In this document: in pieces, positions 16,064-24,592 of the stretch
Layout of the letters: every line of letters begins with the position of its first letter
Position numbering within the stretch: position 1 is the first letter of the stretch
Source: UBA7330 sp965243485
GTDB taxonomy: Bacteria; Bacteroidota; Bacteroidia; Cytophagales; Cyclobacteriaceae
Direction: 5' to 3'
DNA length: 64,000 bases
NCBI GenBank assembly: GCA_965243485.1
Contig: CBDEVP010000001.1
Location: forward strand, 2,542,001-2,606,000
Notes under the pieces: model-generated
The model's input: only the letters and a program-made list of their open reading frames with translations
Told to the model about the DNA's origin: nothing
Databases searched by the model: none
Made by a program: the position numbers and the translations under genes

Positions 16064-18838
16064 TCACCTCAACACCACCGGCCCTTCCAAACCCTCACCT
16101 TTGCTAGTAAAATTTGTAGTCCACCTTGCAGCAACCGGATTATCCTTCAGGCTCTTTGCATAATTGGCGAGCGTAGTGACCAGCTTAATCCTGATCCTAT
16201 TTTCTTCCCCGACTTTTAGCAGTCCGCTCACATCATAGCGGTGCTGCCCATACCATCTGGTTCCCAGCGGCTTCCCATTGATGGTCACCTCTGTCACTCC
16301 CCGGTTTACATTTCCCAGGGTGATATAATCGTAGGTTTCCTCAGGCACAAAAGTATTTTCATAAAGCACCTCTCCAGCGAAAGTCCTCATTGCTTCGTCC
16401 TCACTTTCCGAGAGATCAGCCAAAGACATGGTTGCTGAAAATGATTCTCCAAAAGCAGGTACAAAGGTCACCTTCCATTCACCCGAGATGGTTTGCGGTG
16501 TGGCGATAGGTTGTTTCGAACCTTCCTCAAAGTCCGGTTCCCCGGCTTCATCGGAGCATACCAGTAAGATGGATTCTAGCGGATTGAGCGCCAGATACAG
16601 TTGTCCTGGTACTTTGGTTGGATAAATCATCCGTTCTCCGGTTTCCGGATCCCAGATCCGTATGGTTTTGTCTTTGAATGGAAAACTGACCAGTGATGAA
16701 GAGGCAAATTCGCGGTGCGTATTGGTAAAGAAGTAGATCTCTTTCCCATCAACCGTCTGATGGATCTGATACACGTCCGGATCAGGATTCGCAACCTCTA
16801 TGTCTCTGGGGAGATCACGCTCCATCCATAATTTCCTGGTCCATGCTGATAATTCAGTTTCGTCTTTTGGCGGATCCTGGAATGATACCTGATCGGGAAA
16901 ATCGGTAAGCAGACCATTGACGGTATTTGCAATGTCATTATCTCTTCCTGCATCCTTCATGGAGGCTGTCATGGATGGTTTTGATCCGATAAAAATGATC
17001 TTTCCACCATTCTCAGCATAGTCTTTCAACGCCATTGCGGTTTCAGGATGCATGGACTCAACCCCTACGATGAATAAAGTCTCATAGCTCATGGGTCCAA
17101 AACTTAATTTTCCATCAGCTTTGGTGCTTTCACGAACGATCCGCTCATTGACATACTCGCATGAGCTGCCCAGCTGACTGATGGGTTCCCACAGGCGATA
17201 GAGATACCAGGGAGTCATGTGAAATGGTGCTCTTACCAGTCCCACATCACTCCAGATGTCCGTCTGTGGTCCGAGAATTGCTACTTTTTTGACAGGTTGA
17301 GAGTTTTGAAAAACATAGGAGAGACGGGCATTGTAATCAGCCCAGTGTTTGAAGTAGGGCCACCATGTGTTTTGATCGCTGTAGTACGCCCCGAACCGGA
17401 CCCATCCGGGAAAACCTGCTTCGGGTGGAGAATAATTGTACCCATGCAACACTGCGTGATTCATCCCGGTGATAAAATTCATGTCATCAGCCTGCTTCAT
17501 ATCTTCCAGTGTAAGCTGAAAGACCCCTCGGGTATTTGTCATCGCTTCATTACTGATGATTTTCCGGCCTTTGAGGTGTCCGCCTGCCGCGGCATACATG
17601 TTCCAGATCATGTAGCCATGTCCCTGGTTCCAGACCCAGGCTGGCGTATCCAGGGGAGCGGAAAAGATCCATTGATTGCTTTCGGGAATGTCCGGGATCA
17701 TGTTGCCTTCCAGCAGTCCCATCAGAAAGGGGACGCCATAAGCCTGGTAGCGGGAAAGCATCCCATTTTCATTGCTGAAGTCCTTAAAAGTCTGTGTAAA
17801 ATTCCTGAGAAAGGTGTCCACGAGAAATTCGTTGTAATCATACCTGACCCTTCGAATGTTTGCGTTCATTTCGTCAGAGTATTCGCTTGGCTCGTAGCCT
17901 ACCCGGGAGTCATAATGAATGAATGGGTAGTAGGGTTGGAGGTCATAGCCATATTTGGCCTGGAAAAGAGAATCAAAATTGTCTGACCAGTTGGCTCCTG
18001 CCAGCTCAATGCTGTCACAAAAAAGGGCCCGGATGATCTCACTGAGCTTTACCCCGGTATCCTCTTCAATTTTTTTGAGCCGTGACATATATTGTCGCAG
18101 CACATCACCATCGTAGTGATCGAGTACCGGGCCTTTGGCGCCAGGGGAACCAAACATTACATCGCGGTGACCGACTTCTTTCAATCCGTAGATGAGCTCG
18201 TAATCGCCAGGAGGAATTTCGGCAGTGATCACACCCTCGCTGATGGCCAGCTTCCGGGTTTCCGTGACTTTGTCGGCATTGATGGGAACGAGATAAGCAA
18301 AAAACAGGCTCACTTCGATTGGATTTTCATCATATCGCCTCGGATGATCTATCAGGTAATGTGATTCAAGGCTTTCCAGCGATTCGCGAATGGTGCCAGG
18401 GCCAGAGATCATCTTTTTACTACTTACAACCCGTTGAAGCATCTGATATTCGGTGAGGAACTCGCCACCAAAAGGCCAGCCGGAGCCCACGATAAGATCT
18501 GTGATCATATCTCTTGCTTTTGCTTCCTGGCCCGCAAGAACCAGCAACTCATTCCATTCCTCACTGAGCCACTCCAGGGATTTGATGTCTGTTTCCGGAG
18601 CTTCTTCAGGGATAGCAATGGGATTGATCTCCACACCACCGATCCCTGCTTTATGCATTACATCAAGCTCCCGCCTGATCTCTTCAGCGGTGATCTTGTT
18701 CCCATTCCACCACCACCTGACGAAAGGCCTGGCTTCTGCCGGAGGATTTTTAAAACCTTCGAAAAGGGGATCCTTCTCTGCAGGAGGGTTACAGGAAGCG
18801 ATTGCCAGGATGATTAGAATGGAAAAGATCTTTTTCAT
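16064..18838 (-). CDS. GH106-like alpha-L-rhamnosidase
   Basis: The 924-residue protein is a large exported glycoside hydrolase with a lipoprotein signal (LILAIASCN). The start of the mature protein (FKNPPAEARPFVRWWWNGN, then EEIRRELDVMHKAGIGGVEI) is the hallmark of GH106 alpha-L-rhamnosidases. A TIM-barrel-type core is followed by a glutamine-amidotransferase-like flavodoxin-like segment (ALKDYAENGGKIIFIGSKPS). The C-terminal galactose-binding-like beta-sandwich (YENTFVPEETYDYITLGNVN, GTRWYGQHRYDVSGLL) completes it. Predicted action is removal of terminal rhamnose from a polysaccharide in the periplasm or on the surface. Pairing with the downstream sulfatase suggests a sulfated rhamnan-type or ulvan-type substrate. 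Confidence 0.82.
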   Translation of the reverse strand: MKKIFSILIILAIASCNPPAEKDPLFEGFKNPPAEARPFVRWWWNGNKITAEEIRRELDVMHKAGIGGVEINPIAIPEEAPETDIKSLEWLSEEWNELLVLAGQEAKARDMITDLIVGSGWPFGGEFLTEYQMLQRVVSSKKMISGPGTIRESLESLESHYLIDHPRRYDENPIEVSLFFAYLVPINADKVTETRKLAISEGVITAEIPPGDYELIYGLKEVGHRDVMFGSPGAKGPVLDHYDGDVLRQYMSRLKKIEEDTGVKLSEIIRALFCDSIELAGANWSDNFDSLFQAKYGYDLQPYYPFIHYDSRVGYEPSEYSDEMNANIRRVRYDYNEFLVDTFLRNFTQTFKDFSNENGMLSRYQAYGVPFLMGLLEGNMIPDIPESNQWIFSAPLDTPAWVWNQGHGYMIWNMYAAAGGHLKGRKIISNEAMTNTRGVFQLTLEDMKQADDMNFITGMNHAVLHGYNYSPPEAGFPGWVRFGAYYSDQNTWWPYFKHWADYNARLSYVFQNSQPVKKVAILGPQTDIWSDVGLVRAPFHMTPWYLYRLWEPISQLGSSCEYVNERIVRESTKADGKLSFGPMSYETLFIVGVESMHPETAMALKDYAENGGKIIFIGSKPSMTASMKDAGRDNDIANTVNGLLTDFPDQVSFQDPPKDETELSAWTRKLWMERDLPRDIEVANPDPDVYQIHQTVDGKEIYFFTNTHREFASSSLVSFPFKDKTIRIWDPETGERMIYPTKVPGQLYLALNPLESILLVCSDEAGEPDFEEGSKQPIATPQTISGEWKVTFVPAFGESFSATMSLADLSESEDEAMRTFAGEVLYENTFVPEETYDYITLGNVNRGVTEVTINGKPLGTRWYGQHRYDVSGLLKVGEENRIRIKLVTTLANYAKSLKDNPVAARWTTNFTSKGEGLEGPVVLR

Positions 18839-18865
18839 TTCAGGTAAGATTGCTCTTACCCAAAT

Positions 18866-19480
18866 TTATGAAAATGAAGGATTAATGATCATTTCTTTCA
18901 TGTTTTGATGGAATTGACCCATCGCCTTTTCATGGAAATAAGGATAAAGCAGCCTGTCCCTGATAAATGATGTGCCTTTGTAAAGCGTTTTATGCTCGAT
19001 TTGTGTTTTATCAGGACCTGCTTCCGTCATCCTGATCCATTGGGAGCCGGCCGTTTTACCTGTGTTCAGATAGCAAAGTTTGATCGTCTTTTCTTTCTGG
19101 TTGACCTCATCCACTTCATGAGCTACAGCGATTTGCAGACCTTTGATAATATTTAAATTGATCAGAAAAACCTGACCCTTGTTGAGCCCGGGATAGCTTT
19201 CAGAATCATCATATATGTAACGATCTTCCTGTCTGAAATAGACAAAACCAAATTTGATCATCCGGGTATTCCATGCGAGCTTTGGATGAATGGTGGTATA
19301 AGCTCCCCATACTTTTTCTATCGGGGCTTCGATGGTGAATGAAGACCTGTGTTTATTGTACTCATGTTCATTGCCATTGTAGCAAACCGGGATCAGCTGT
19401 GACGGGCCCTGGATATTCGCTTCGCTAAATAGCTTTGGAATACTGGCATAAGGGACTCTGGAAAAATCCGGATGATTCAC
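18866..19480 (-). CDS. SRPBCC (START-like) domain protein
   Basis: This 204-residue cytoplasmic protein has the helix-grip pattern of the SRPBCC superfamily. SSFTIEAPIEKVWGAYTTI marks the first strand-helix, followed by long alternating strands (KTIKLCYLNTGKTAGSQWIRM) and a C-terminal amphipathic helix (HEKAMGQFHQNMKEMI). These folds bind lipids or polyketide-like ligands. The start is a GTG at 19480; no ATG fits. It is placed 12 bases after accC, so it may be the last gene of the fatty-acid operon, which would fit a lipid ligand. That is inference. Confidence 0.65.
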   Translation of the reverse strand: MNHPDFSRVPYASIPKLFSEANIQGPSQLIPVCYNGNEHEYNKHRSSFTIEAPIEKVWGAYTTIHPKLAWNTRMIKFGFVYFRQEDRYIYDDSESYPGLNKGQVFLINLNIIKGLQIAVAHEVDEVNQKEKTIKLCYLNTGKTAGSQWIRMTEAGPDKTQIEHKTLYKGTSFIRDRLLYPYFHEKAMGQFHQNMKEMIINPSFS

Positions 19481-19492
19481 AGAGTTGACTTA

Positions 19493-20836
19493 CTACAGCT
19501 CTGAAAAATCAAAAGTATCCAGAAATTTTGTGGTGAATTTTCCGGATTTAAAGGTCTCATTATCCATCAGCTTGAGGTGGAATGGAATTGTCGTCTTTAA
19601 ACCCTCAATCACCATCTCCGACAATGCACGCTTCATTCTGACGATCACCTCTTCCCTGGATTGGGCCGATACAATCAGCTTACCAATCATGCTGTCGTAA
19701 TGCGGTGGGATCACATAGCCGGCATACACGTGGCTGTCGAGCCTCACACCATGGCCGCCCGGCATGTGAAGGTTGGTGATCCTGCCTGGAGAGGGTCTGA
19801 AGCCGTTTTTGGGATCTTCAGCGTTGATCCTGCATTCCATAGAGTATAGCTGAGGATAGTAATTCCTTCCTGAGATCTCCACACCCGCGGCTACCTTGAT
19901 CTGTTCCTTGATCAGGTCATAATCTGTTACCTCTTCTGTGATGGGATGCTCCACCTGAATACGGGTATTCATCTCCATGAAAAAGAAGTCGCCATGTTTG
20001 TCTACAAGGAATTCTATGGTTCCTGCACCTTCATATCCGATGGCCTCCGCACCTTTGATCGCCGCCTGACCCATCTTTTCTCTCAGCTCCTGAGAAACAA
20101 TTGGAGAAGGTGTTTCCTCCACCAGTTTTTGATGTCTTCTCTGTATGGAACAATCTCTTTCTGACAGGTGGCAGGCACGTCCTTTGCTATCTCCGATCAC
20201 CTGGATCTCGATGTGACGGGGTTCCTCCACAAATTTTTCCAGGTAGAGGCCATCGTTGCCAAATGCCGCAGCGGCTTCCTGTCGTGCATCATCCCATGCC
20301 TTTTTAAATTGACTGGGCTCATGGACCAGTCGCATCCCTTTTCCACCACCGCCGGCAGTGGCTTTCAGGATCACGGGATATCCGACTTCTTTGGCAAGAC
20401 CCAATCCATGGTCAATATCTTTAAGAAGGCCATCCGAACCGGGGATCGTCGGGACCCCGGCCTTCTTCATTGTATCCTTGGCTGTGGCCTTGTCGCCCAT
20501 AGCGTTGATCATATCAGGACTCGCCCCGATAAACTTGATTCCATACTCATCACACACCCTCGAAAATTCCGCGTTTTCGGACAGAAAGCCGTAGCCCGGA
20601 TGTATTGCATCTGCATTGGTAATTTCGGCTGCAGAAATGAGCTGAGGGATCTTAAGATAGGAGAGCTTGCTTTGAGGGGGGCCGATACACACGGCTTCGT
20701 CTGCAAACCGTACATGAAGACTGTCTCTATCGGCTGTGGAATAGACGGCTACAGTTTTGATGCCCATTTCTTTACAGGTCCTGATGACCCTCAGGGCAAT
20801 TTCTCCTCTGTTTGCTATCAATATTTTGTTAAACAC
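19493..20836 (-). CDS. accC: Acetyl-CoA carboxylase, biotin carboxylase subunit
   Basis: The 447-residue protein carries out the ATP-dependent carboxylation of biotin on BCCP, the first half of acetyl-CoA carboxylase. It has the complete family layout: FNKILIANRGEIALRVIRTC at the N terminus, the ATP-grasp glycine loop KATAGGGGKGMR, HIEIQVIGDSKG, RDCSIQRRHQKLVEE, and MNTRIQVEHPITEEVT near the active site. Length is normal. The start is GTG (20836). It follows accB by 12 bases, so the two subunits are made from one transcript. Confidence 0.97.
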   Translation of the reverse strand: MFNKILIANRGEIALRVIRTCKEMGIKTVAVYSTADRDSLHVRFADEAVCIGPPQSKLSYLKIPQLISAAEITNADAIHPGYGFLSENAEFSRVCDEYGIKFIGASPDMINAMGDKATAKDTMKKAGVPTIPGSDGLLKDIDHGLGLAKEVGYPVILKATAGGGGKGMRLVHEPSQFKKAWDDARQEAAAAFGNDGLYLEKFVEEPRHIEIQVIGDSKGRACHLSERDCSIQRRHQKLVEETPSPIVSQELREKMGQAAIKGAEAIGYEGAGTIEFLVDKHGDFFFMEMNTRIQVEHPITEEVTDYDLIKEQIKVAAGVEISGRNYYPQLYSMECRINAEDPKNGFRPSPGRITNLHMPGGHGVRLDSHVYAGYVIPPHYDSMIGKLIVSAQSREEVIVRMKRALSEMVIEGLKTTIPFHLKLMDNETFKSGKFTTKFLDTFDFSEL

Positions 20837-20848
20837 CAGACTAAAAAT

Positions 20849-21325
20849 TTAGGATGGATCGACTAAGAAAAGCGGTTGATCATATTCTACAGGTTCCGCA
20901 TCATCAACCAGGATCTTTACAATTTTTCCTGATACCTCTGACTCAACCTCATTGAATAGCTTCATAGCTTCAATGATACATACGGTATCTCCTGATTTTA
21001 CTAAATCACCCACCTTCACAAATGGAGCGGTTTCCGGGTTAGGAGACTTGTAAAAAGTACCGATCATGGGAGATTTAATGGCCACCAGGTTAGCTTCAGA
21101 TGAATCATCTGTTTCAGTTGATCTTTTCGGGGCCTCCTGCACTGAAGGGGATGACGGGGGAGGTGTCGGTGCAGCAGGTGCCTGTGGGGCGGGTACCATT
21201 CCGGTTGTCACTACACTTTGAGATCTTTTAACTTTGATCTTCACCTCCGAGGTTTCAATATTTACCTCTTCGAGACCAGATTCCGAGATATAATCAATGA
21301 GTTCCTTAATTTCCTTTGGTTTCAT
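20849..21325 (-). CDS. accB: Acetyl-CoA carboxylase biotin carboxyl carrier protein
   Basis: This 158-residue carrier subunit has an N-terminal helix (EIKELIDYISESGLEEV), a proline/alanine-rich linker at ~44-66 (PAPQAPAAPTPPPSSP) and a C-terminal biotinyl domain. The biotinylated lysine is Lys122 in EAMKLFNEVES, and the thumb segment around SPNPETAPFVKVGD is present. It hands carboxybiotin from AccC to the carboxyltransferase, whose genes are not in the window. It lies between efp and accC, as in many Bacteroidota. Confidence 0.97.
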   Translation of the reverse strand: MKPKEIKELIDYISESGLEEVNIETSEVKIKVKRSQSVVTTGMVPAPQAPAAPTPPPSSPSVQEAPKRSTETDDSSEANLVAIKSPMIGTFYKSPNPETAPFVKVGDLVKSGDTVCIIEAMKLFNEVESEVSGKIVKILVDDAEPVEYDQPLFLVDPS

Positions 21326-21398
21326 GTGTTTTCTAAATATTTAATAAGATCGCTGGCTTTCGAATAGCAGGATTCAGACCTCTTAAAATTAAGCAAAA

Positions 21399-21962
21399 TT
21401 ATTTTACTCGCTCTACATAGGATCCGGTAGTGGTATCCACCTTGATCATTTCATCCTGATTGATGAATAAAGGCACCTGTACCTTAGCGCCGGTTTCAAC
21501 TTCAGCTGGTTTCAGCGTATTGGTGGCGGTGTCCCCCTTGAGGCCAGGCTCGGTGTAGGTTACTTGCAGTACTACGTGCTGTGGCAACTCACAACCCAGG
21601 ACCCGTTCCTGCTCTGCATGAAACAGGATCTCCACCTCCTGTCCGTCTTTGAGAAACTGAGGTGCATTGATCAAATTCTCGTCGACCGGTATTTGTTCAA
21701 AAGTGTTACTGTCCATGAAGTGATACCCCAGGTCATCCTTGTAGAGGAATTGATAATTTCTTCTCTCCACGCGGGCTGTATTCACTTTATGACCAGCAGA
21801 AAAAGTATTATCAATCACTTTTCCGGTAGTGAGACTTTTGAGTTTCGTTCTTACAAAGGCAGGCCCTTTGCCCGGTTTCACATGTTGGAATTCTGTAATG
21901 GCATAAAGGTCGTTGTTGTACTCAATGACCAGTCCATTTCTAAAATCAGCAGTTGTTGCCAT
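21399..21962 (-). CDS. efp: Translation elongation factor P
   Basis: The 187-residue EF-P relieves ribosome stalling at consecutive prolines. The three-domain layout is clear: the N-terminal KOW-like domain with the VKPGKGPAFVRTKLK loop (Lys32 at the tip), an OB domain containing GHKVNTARVERRNYQFLYKD, and the C-terminal signature LFINQDEMIKVDTTTGSYVERV. No EpmA/EpmB partners lie nearby, so the tip lysine may be unmodified or modified otherwise. It is 16 bases downstream of fabH. A 73-base gap before accB might hold a separate promoter, but none was recognised. Confidence 0.96.
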   Translation of the reverse strand: MATTADFRNGLVIEYNNDLYAITEFQHVKPGKGPAFVRTKLKSLTTGKVIDNTFSAGHKVNTARVERRNYQFLYKDDLGYHFMDSNTFEQIPVDENLINAPQFLKDGQEVEILFHAEQERVLGCELPQHVVLQVTYTEPGLKGDTATNTLKPAEVETGAKVQVPLFINQDEMIKVDTTTGSYVERVK

Positions 21963-21978
21963 AGGATGTTGCGATTAA

Positions 21979-22971
21979 TTATTTTGGATCATACGCCCAT
22001 TTCACCCAGGATGCTCCCCAGGTAAATCCTCCACCGAAAGCAGCAAGGACAAGATTATCTCCTTTTTTGAGCTGGGATTCATAATCCCACAAACATAAGG
22101 GCAAAGTTCCGGCTGTAGTATTTCCATATCTTTCGATATTATTCATCACCTTGTCGCTGCCAATTCCCATTCTGTTTGCCGTGGCATCAATGATCCTCTT
22201 GTTTGCCTGATGGGGGACCAAAAACCGGATATCATCTGCTGTGAGATGATTCCTTTCCATGATCTTTGCCGCTACATCCGCCATGTTCGTCACAGCAAAT
22301 TTGAAAACCGTAGATCCTTCCTGGTAAGCGTAGTGCTCGCGTTTGGTGACTGTTTCAATGGTGGCAGGTTTTGCGCTCCCACCAGCCTTCATATGCAGAT
22401 AGGGTGCTCCAGAGCCGTCTGACTTCAGGATGGAATCCATGACCCCGACTTCCTCCTCGGTAGGTTCCAGCAACACGGCACCACCTCCGTCACCAAAAAT
22501 GATACAGGTGGTGCGGTCCGTGTAGTCAATGATGGCGGACATTTTGTCTGCGCCGATCACGATGACCTTCTTATAGACACCGCTTTCTATGTACCTGGCT
22601 CCGGTGTCGAGACCAAAAAGGAACCCCGAACAGGCAGCTCCCAGGTCGTAGCCGAATGCATTTTTTGCACCTACTTTATCCGCAACAATATTTGCTGTGG
22701 CAGGGAAAGGCATGTCGGGAGTGACTGTGGCACAGATGATCAGGTCAATGTCCTCCGGATTGGTGTTGGTCTTTTCCAGTAAACCTTTTACGGAGTGTAT
22801 CCCGATCACTGAGGTTCCCTGGTTTTCCCCTTTCAGGATCCTGCGTTCCTTGATCCCGGTGCGGGAGGTGATCCATTCGTCGGAGGTTTCGACCATGGTC
22901 TCGAGTTCCTGATTGGTAAGAACGTAGTCAGGAACGTATCCGTGTACTCCAGTGATTGCAGCTCTGATCAT
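21979..22971 (-). CDS. fabH: Beta-ketoacyl-ACP synthase III
   Basis: This 330-residue condensing enzyme starts fatty-acid synthesis by joining acetyl-CoA to malonyl-ACP. The active-site cysteine is Cys114 in GAACSGFLFG; the histidine and asparagine are in VPHQANKRII and RYGNTTAGT. The thiolase-fold signature GDGGGAVLLEP is intact. The gene usually next to it in other bacteria, plsX, is absent between rpmF and fabH here. It sits 17 bases after rpmF, in the classic fatty-acid/ribosome cluster. Confidence 0.96.
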   Translation of the reverse strand: MIRAAITGVHGYVPDYVLTNQELETMVETSDEWITSRTGIKERRILKGENQGTSVIGIHSVKGLLEKTNTNPEDIDLIICATVTPDMPFPATANIVADKVGAKNAFGYDLGAACSGFLFGLDTGARYIESGVYKKVIVIGADKMSAIIDYTDRTTCIIFGDGGGAVLLEPTEEEVGVMDSILKSDGSGAPYLHMKAGGSAKPATIETVTKREHYAYQEGSTVFKFAVTNMADVAAKIMERNHLTADDIRFLVPHQANKRIIDATANRMGIGSDKVMNNIERYGNTTAGTLPLCLWDYESQLKKGDNLVLAAFGGGFTWGASWVKWAYDPK

Positions 22972-22988
22972 AAAGGAAAGTTAAGGCC

Positions 22989-23180
22989 TTAGGCCAGAAC
23001 TTCTTTTTCCATTACCACTTTCCCTTTGTAATAGAGCTTGCCCTCATGCCAGAATGCACGATGGGGCAGGTGTGCTTCGCCAGTGGTCTGACAGATCACA
23101 TAGTTTCTTGGGGTGGCCTTGTAGTGTGTCCTTCTTTTATCCCTTCTGGTTTTCGATTGTTTACGTTTAGGATGAGCCAT
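22989..23180 (-). CDS. rpmF: 50S ribosomal protein L32
   Basis: The 63-residue protein is a typical bacterial L32: MAHPKRKQSKTRRDKRRTHY at the start, then CQTTGEAHLPHRAFWHEGKLYYKGK. Only one of the zinc-ligand cysteines remains, so this is the zinc-independent form. It follows the DUF177 gene by 18 bases, as in nearly all bacteria. Confidence 0.96.
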   Translation of the reverse strand: MAHPKRKQSKTRRDKRRTHYKATPRNYVICQTTGEAHLPHRAFWHEGKLYYKGKVVMEKEVLA

Positions 23181-23198
23181 GGTATAACCTTCTTAAGT

Positions 23199-23717
23199 TT
23201 ATTTATCTTTTAATTTTTTCAGTGCCTCCCATCTGGGGTCGACAACCTCTTCTGTTTTTTCTTCTTCTTTTGTTGAATAGATCATGTCCGGTGAATCCTG
23301 ACCTTCATACTTTGGATGAAGCTTTTTCATGGGTACTGCCAGACTGATAAATTCATAGATCAGACCATCAACAAAAATGCTTGGCGTATCCTTTCTGATG
23401 ATAGTATACTCTTCATGACTGTCATCGTCTTCCTCACCAAACTTCACGATCAGATCTTCCTTTGTGGCGATCGGGTAATCGTATTTCTCCAGGCTGCGGT
23501 CACAGGTAAGCTCTACCTTCACATCGATCGAAAAGTGAAGTGTCATCATCGTTTCCGATTTCTGCAGTAAGACCTTACAGGTGCCCTTTCCTTTTGAAAG
23601 TACGCTATGCTCCATCATGGAAACCAGTGCATCATCGATCTCAAATTCAAACTCGTGAAGCTGATCGCTCAGGTTATAAATATCAATCTGGTATGCACGT
23701 CTTCCACTGGTCAGCAT
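23199..23717 (-). CDS. YceD/DUF177 family protein
   Basis: This 172-residue protein belongs to the DUF177 (YceD) family, almost always encoded directly before rpmF and linked to 23S rRNA or L32 accumulation in some bacteria. Recognisable parts are YQIDIYNLSDQLHEFEFEID, then MMTLHFSIDVKVELTCDRSLE and the acidic end with DGLIYEFISLAVPMKKLHP and DPRWEALKKLKDK. The usual paired cysteines of the family are reduced to one. It is the first gene of the rpmF-fabH-efp-acc operon and has a -7 element just upstream. Confidence 0.88.
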   Translation of the reverse strand: MLTSGRRAYQIDIYNLSDQLHEFEFEIDDALVSMMEHSVLSKGKGTCKVLLQKSETMMTLHFSIDVKVELTCDRSLEKYDYPIATKEDLIVKFGEEDDDSHEEYTIIRKDTPSIFVDGLIYEFISLAVPMKKLHPKYEGQDSPDMIYSTKEEEKTEEVVDPRWEALKKLKDK

Positions 23718-23741
23718 GGCTTACCTCCGCTCAAAGAGCCG

Positions 23742-23749
23742 CAAAGTTA
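23742..23749 (-). promoter_or_regulatory. Bacteroidota -7 element for the DUF177-rpmF-fabH operon
   Basis: TAACTTTG on the minus strand matches TAnnTTTG exactly, 24 bases upstream of the ATG at 23717, implying a very short leader. A -33 TTG at the usual distance is not evident. Confidence 0.45.
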
Positions 23750-23799
23750 GGGAATAAGATGGGATAAAAAAAGTGGTTTATGTTGTTTGATTTCGCGAA

Positions 23800-23833
23800 A
23801 GTCATGGCAAAGAGTCCCAGTATAGCCATGACT
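23800..23833. repeat. REP-like palindrome upstream of the RAYT gene
   Basis: AGTCATGGC (23800-23808) and GCCATGACT (23825-23833) are perfect 9-base inverted arms around a 16-base loop. Its ends (AGTCATG/CATGACT) are the same as those of the palindrome inside the RAYT gene. It is therefore a likely member of the element family served by that transposase. Confidence 0.55.
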
Positions 23834-23965
23834 AATTTGGTCCAAAATTTTGAAGCTCTAACAGGATCTTAAATTTTCATGAAATTGAAAACAAAATTAA
23901 AAACAGAAACGTTGTTTTTGAAATTGATTAATTGCATGTGTATATTGCCCTTTACACATCATAAT

Positions 23966-24568
23966 ATGGTACCTGAAAATCTCTACCATATCTATAATAG
24001 GGGCAATAACCGGGGCAAAATTTTTTTTCAGCTCAGGAACTATGTGTACTTTCTTGATAAGGTAAAAAAGCATTTTCTTCCTCATGTGGATATTTTGGCC
24101 TATTGCCTGATGCCGAATCATTTTCACTTTCTGGTTTACTCAAGGGAAAATATAATAGCAAAAGATTTTAGCAAAGATCTGAGAATAATGCTTAGTTCCT
24201 ATACACGTGCAATTAATGAACAGGAAGGTAGAACTGGCTCGCTCTTTCAGCAGAATACGAAAATCAAGGTTCTCGACGACCATAGTCATGCCACCACTCG
24301 AAGTGGTGGCATGACTTGTGCATCCCTGGATTATCCCCACACCTGCTTCCACTACATCCACCAAAACCCGATGAAGGCCGGGCTTGTACAGCGAATGGAA
24401 GATTATGAAATGAGTTCATTTAGAGATTTTGCAGGGTTAAGGAACGGAACAATTTGTAATAAGGATTTGGCCAGGGAGCTATTGGATCTTCCTTCGGATC
24501 CAGCCGACTTCCTTAGGGAAAGTTACCAGGTGCAAATCATTCGGGATCAAACTTTGATTATACCATGA
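23966..24568 (+). CDS. REP-associated tyrosine transposase (RAYT, IS200/IS605-like)
   Basis: The 200-residue product is a Y1-transposase-fold protein of the RAYT class. It shows ENLYHIYNRGNNRG at the start, the HUH motif MPNHFHFLV, the catalytic tyrosine region SSYTRAINEQEGRTGSLFQQ and the conserved end CFHYIHQNPMKAGLV, FRDFAGLRNGT. The ATG at 23966 matches where family members begin; an upstream open stretch of 29 codons looks non-conserved. RAYTs are thought to mobilise short REP palindromes, not themselves. Residues 107-117 are encoded by a perfect REP-like palindrome inserted in frame, in the loop between the tyrosine helix and the FHYIHQNP block. The gene lies between DUF177 and pdxA, separating housekeeping genes. 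Confidence 0.88.
   Translation: MVPENLYHIYNRGNNRGKIFFQLRNYVYFLDKVKKHFLPHVDILAYCLMPNHFHFLVYSRENIIAKDFSKDLRIMLSSYTRAINEQEGRTGSLFQQNTKIKVLDDHSHATTRSGGMTCASLDYPHTCFHYIHQNPMKAGLVQRMEDYEMSSFRDFAGLRNGTICNKDLARELLDLPSDPADFLRESYQVQIIRDQTLIIP
24284..24316. repeat. Perfect 33-base palindrome inside the RAYT coding sequence
   Basis: Two 15-base arms, AGTCATGCCACCACT and AGTGGTGGCATGACT, flank a CGA loop. The element is 33 bases long, begins exactly at codon 107 of the RAYT frame and has no stop, so it adds 11 residues (SHATTRSGGMT) without breaking the gene. The arms share AGTCATG ends with the palindrome at 23800-23833. Confidence 0.85.
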
Positions 24569-24592
24569 TTTCCGGTCAGGATATGACTATTC

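Noticed and set aside
17219..17986. A 255-codon open frame on + opposite the GH106 gene
   Set aside because: Antisense shadow of a gene with clear family signatures; no recognisable domain or start context.
20168..20866. A 232-codon open frame on + opposite accC
   Set aside because: accC is complete and highly conserved; the opposite frame shows no protein pattern.
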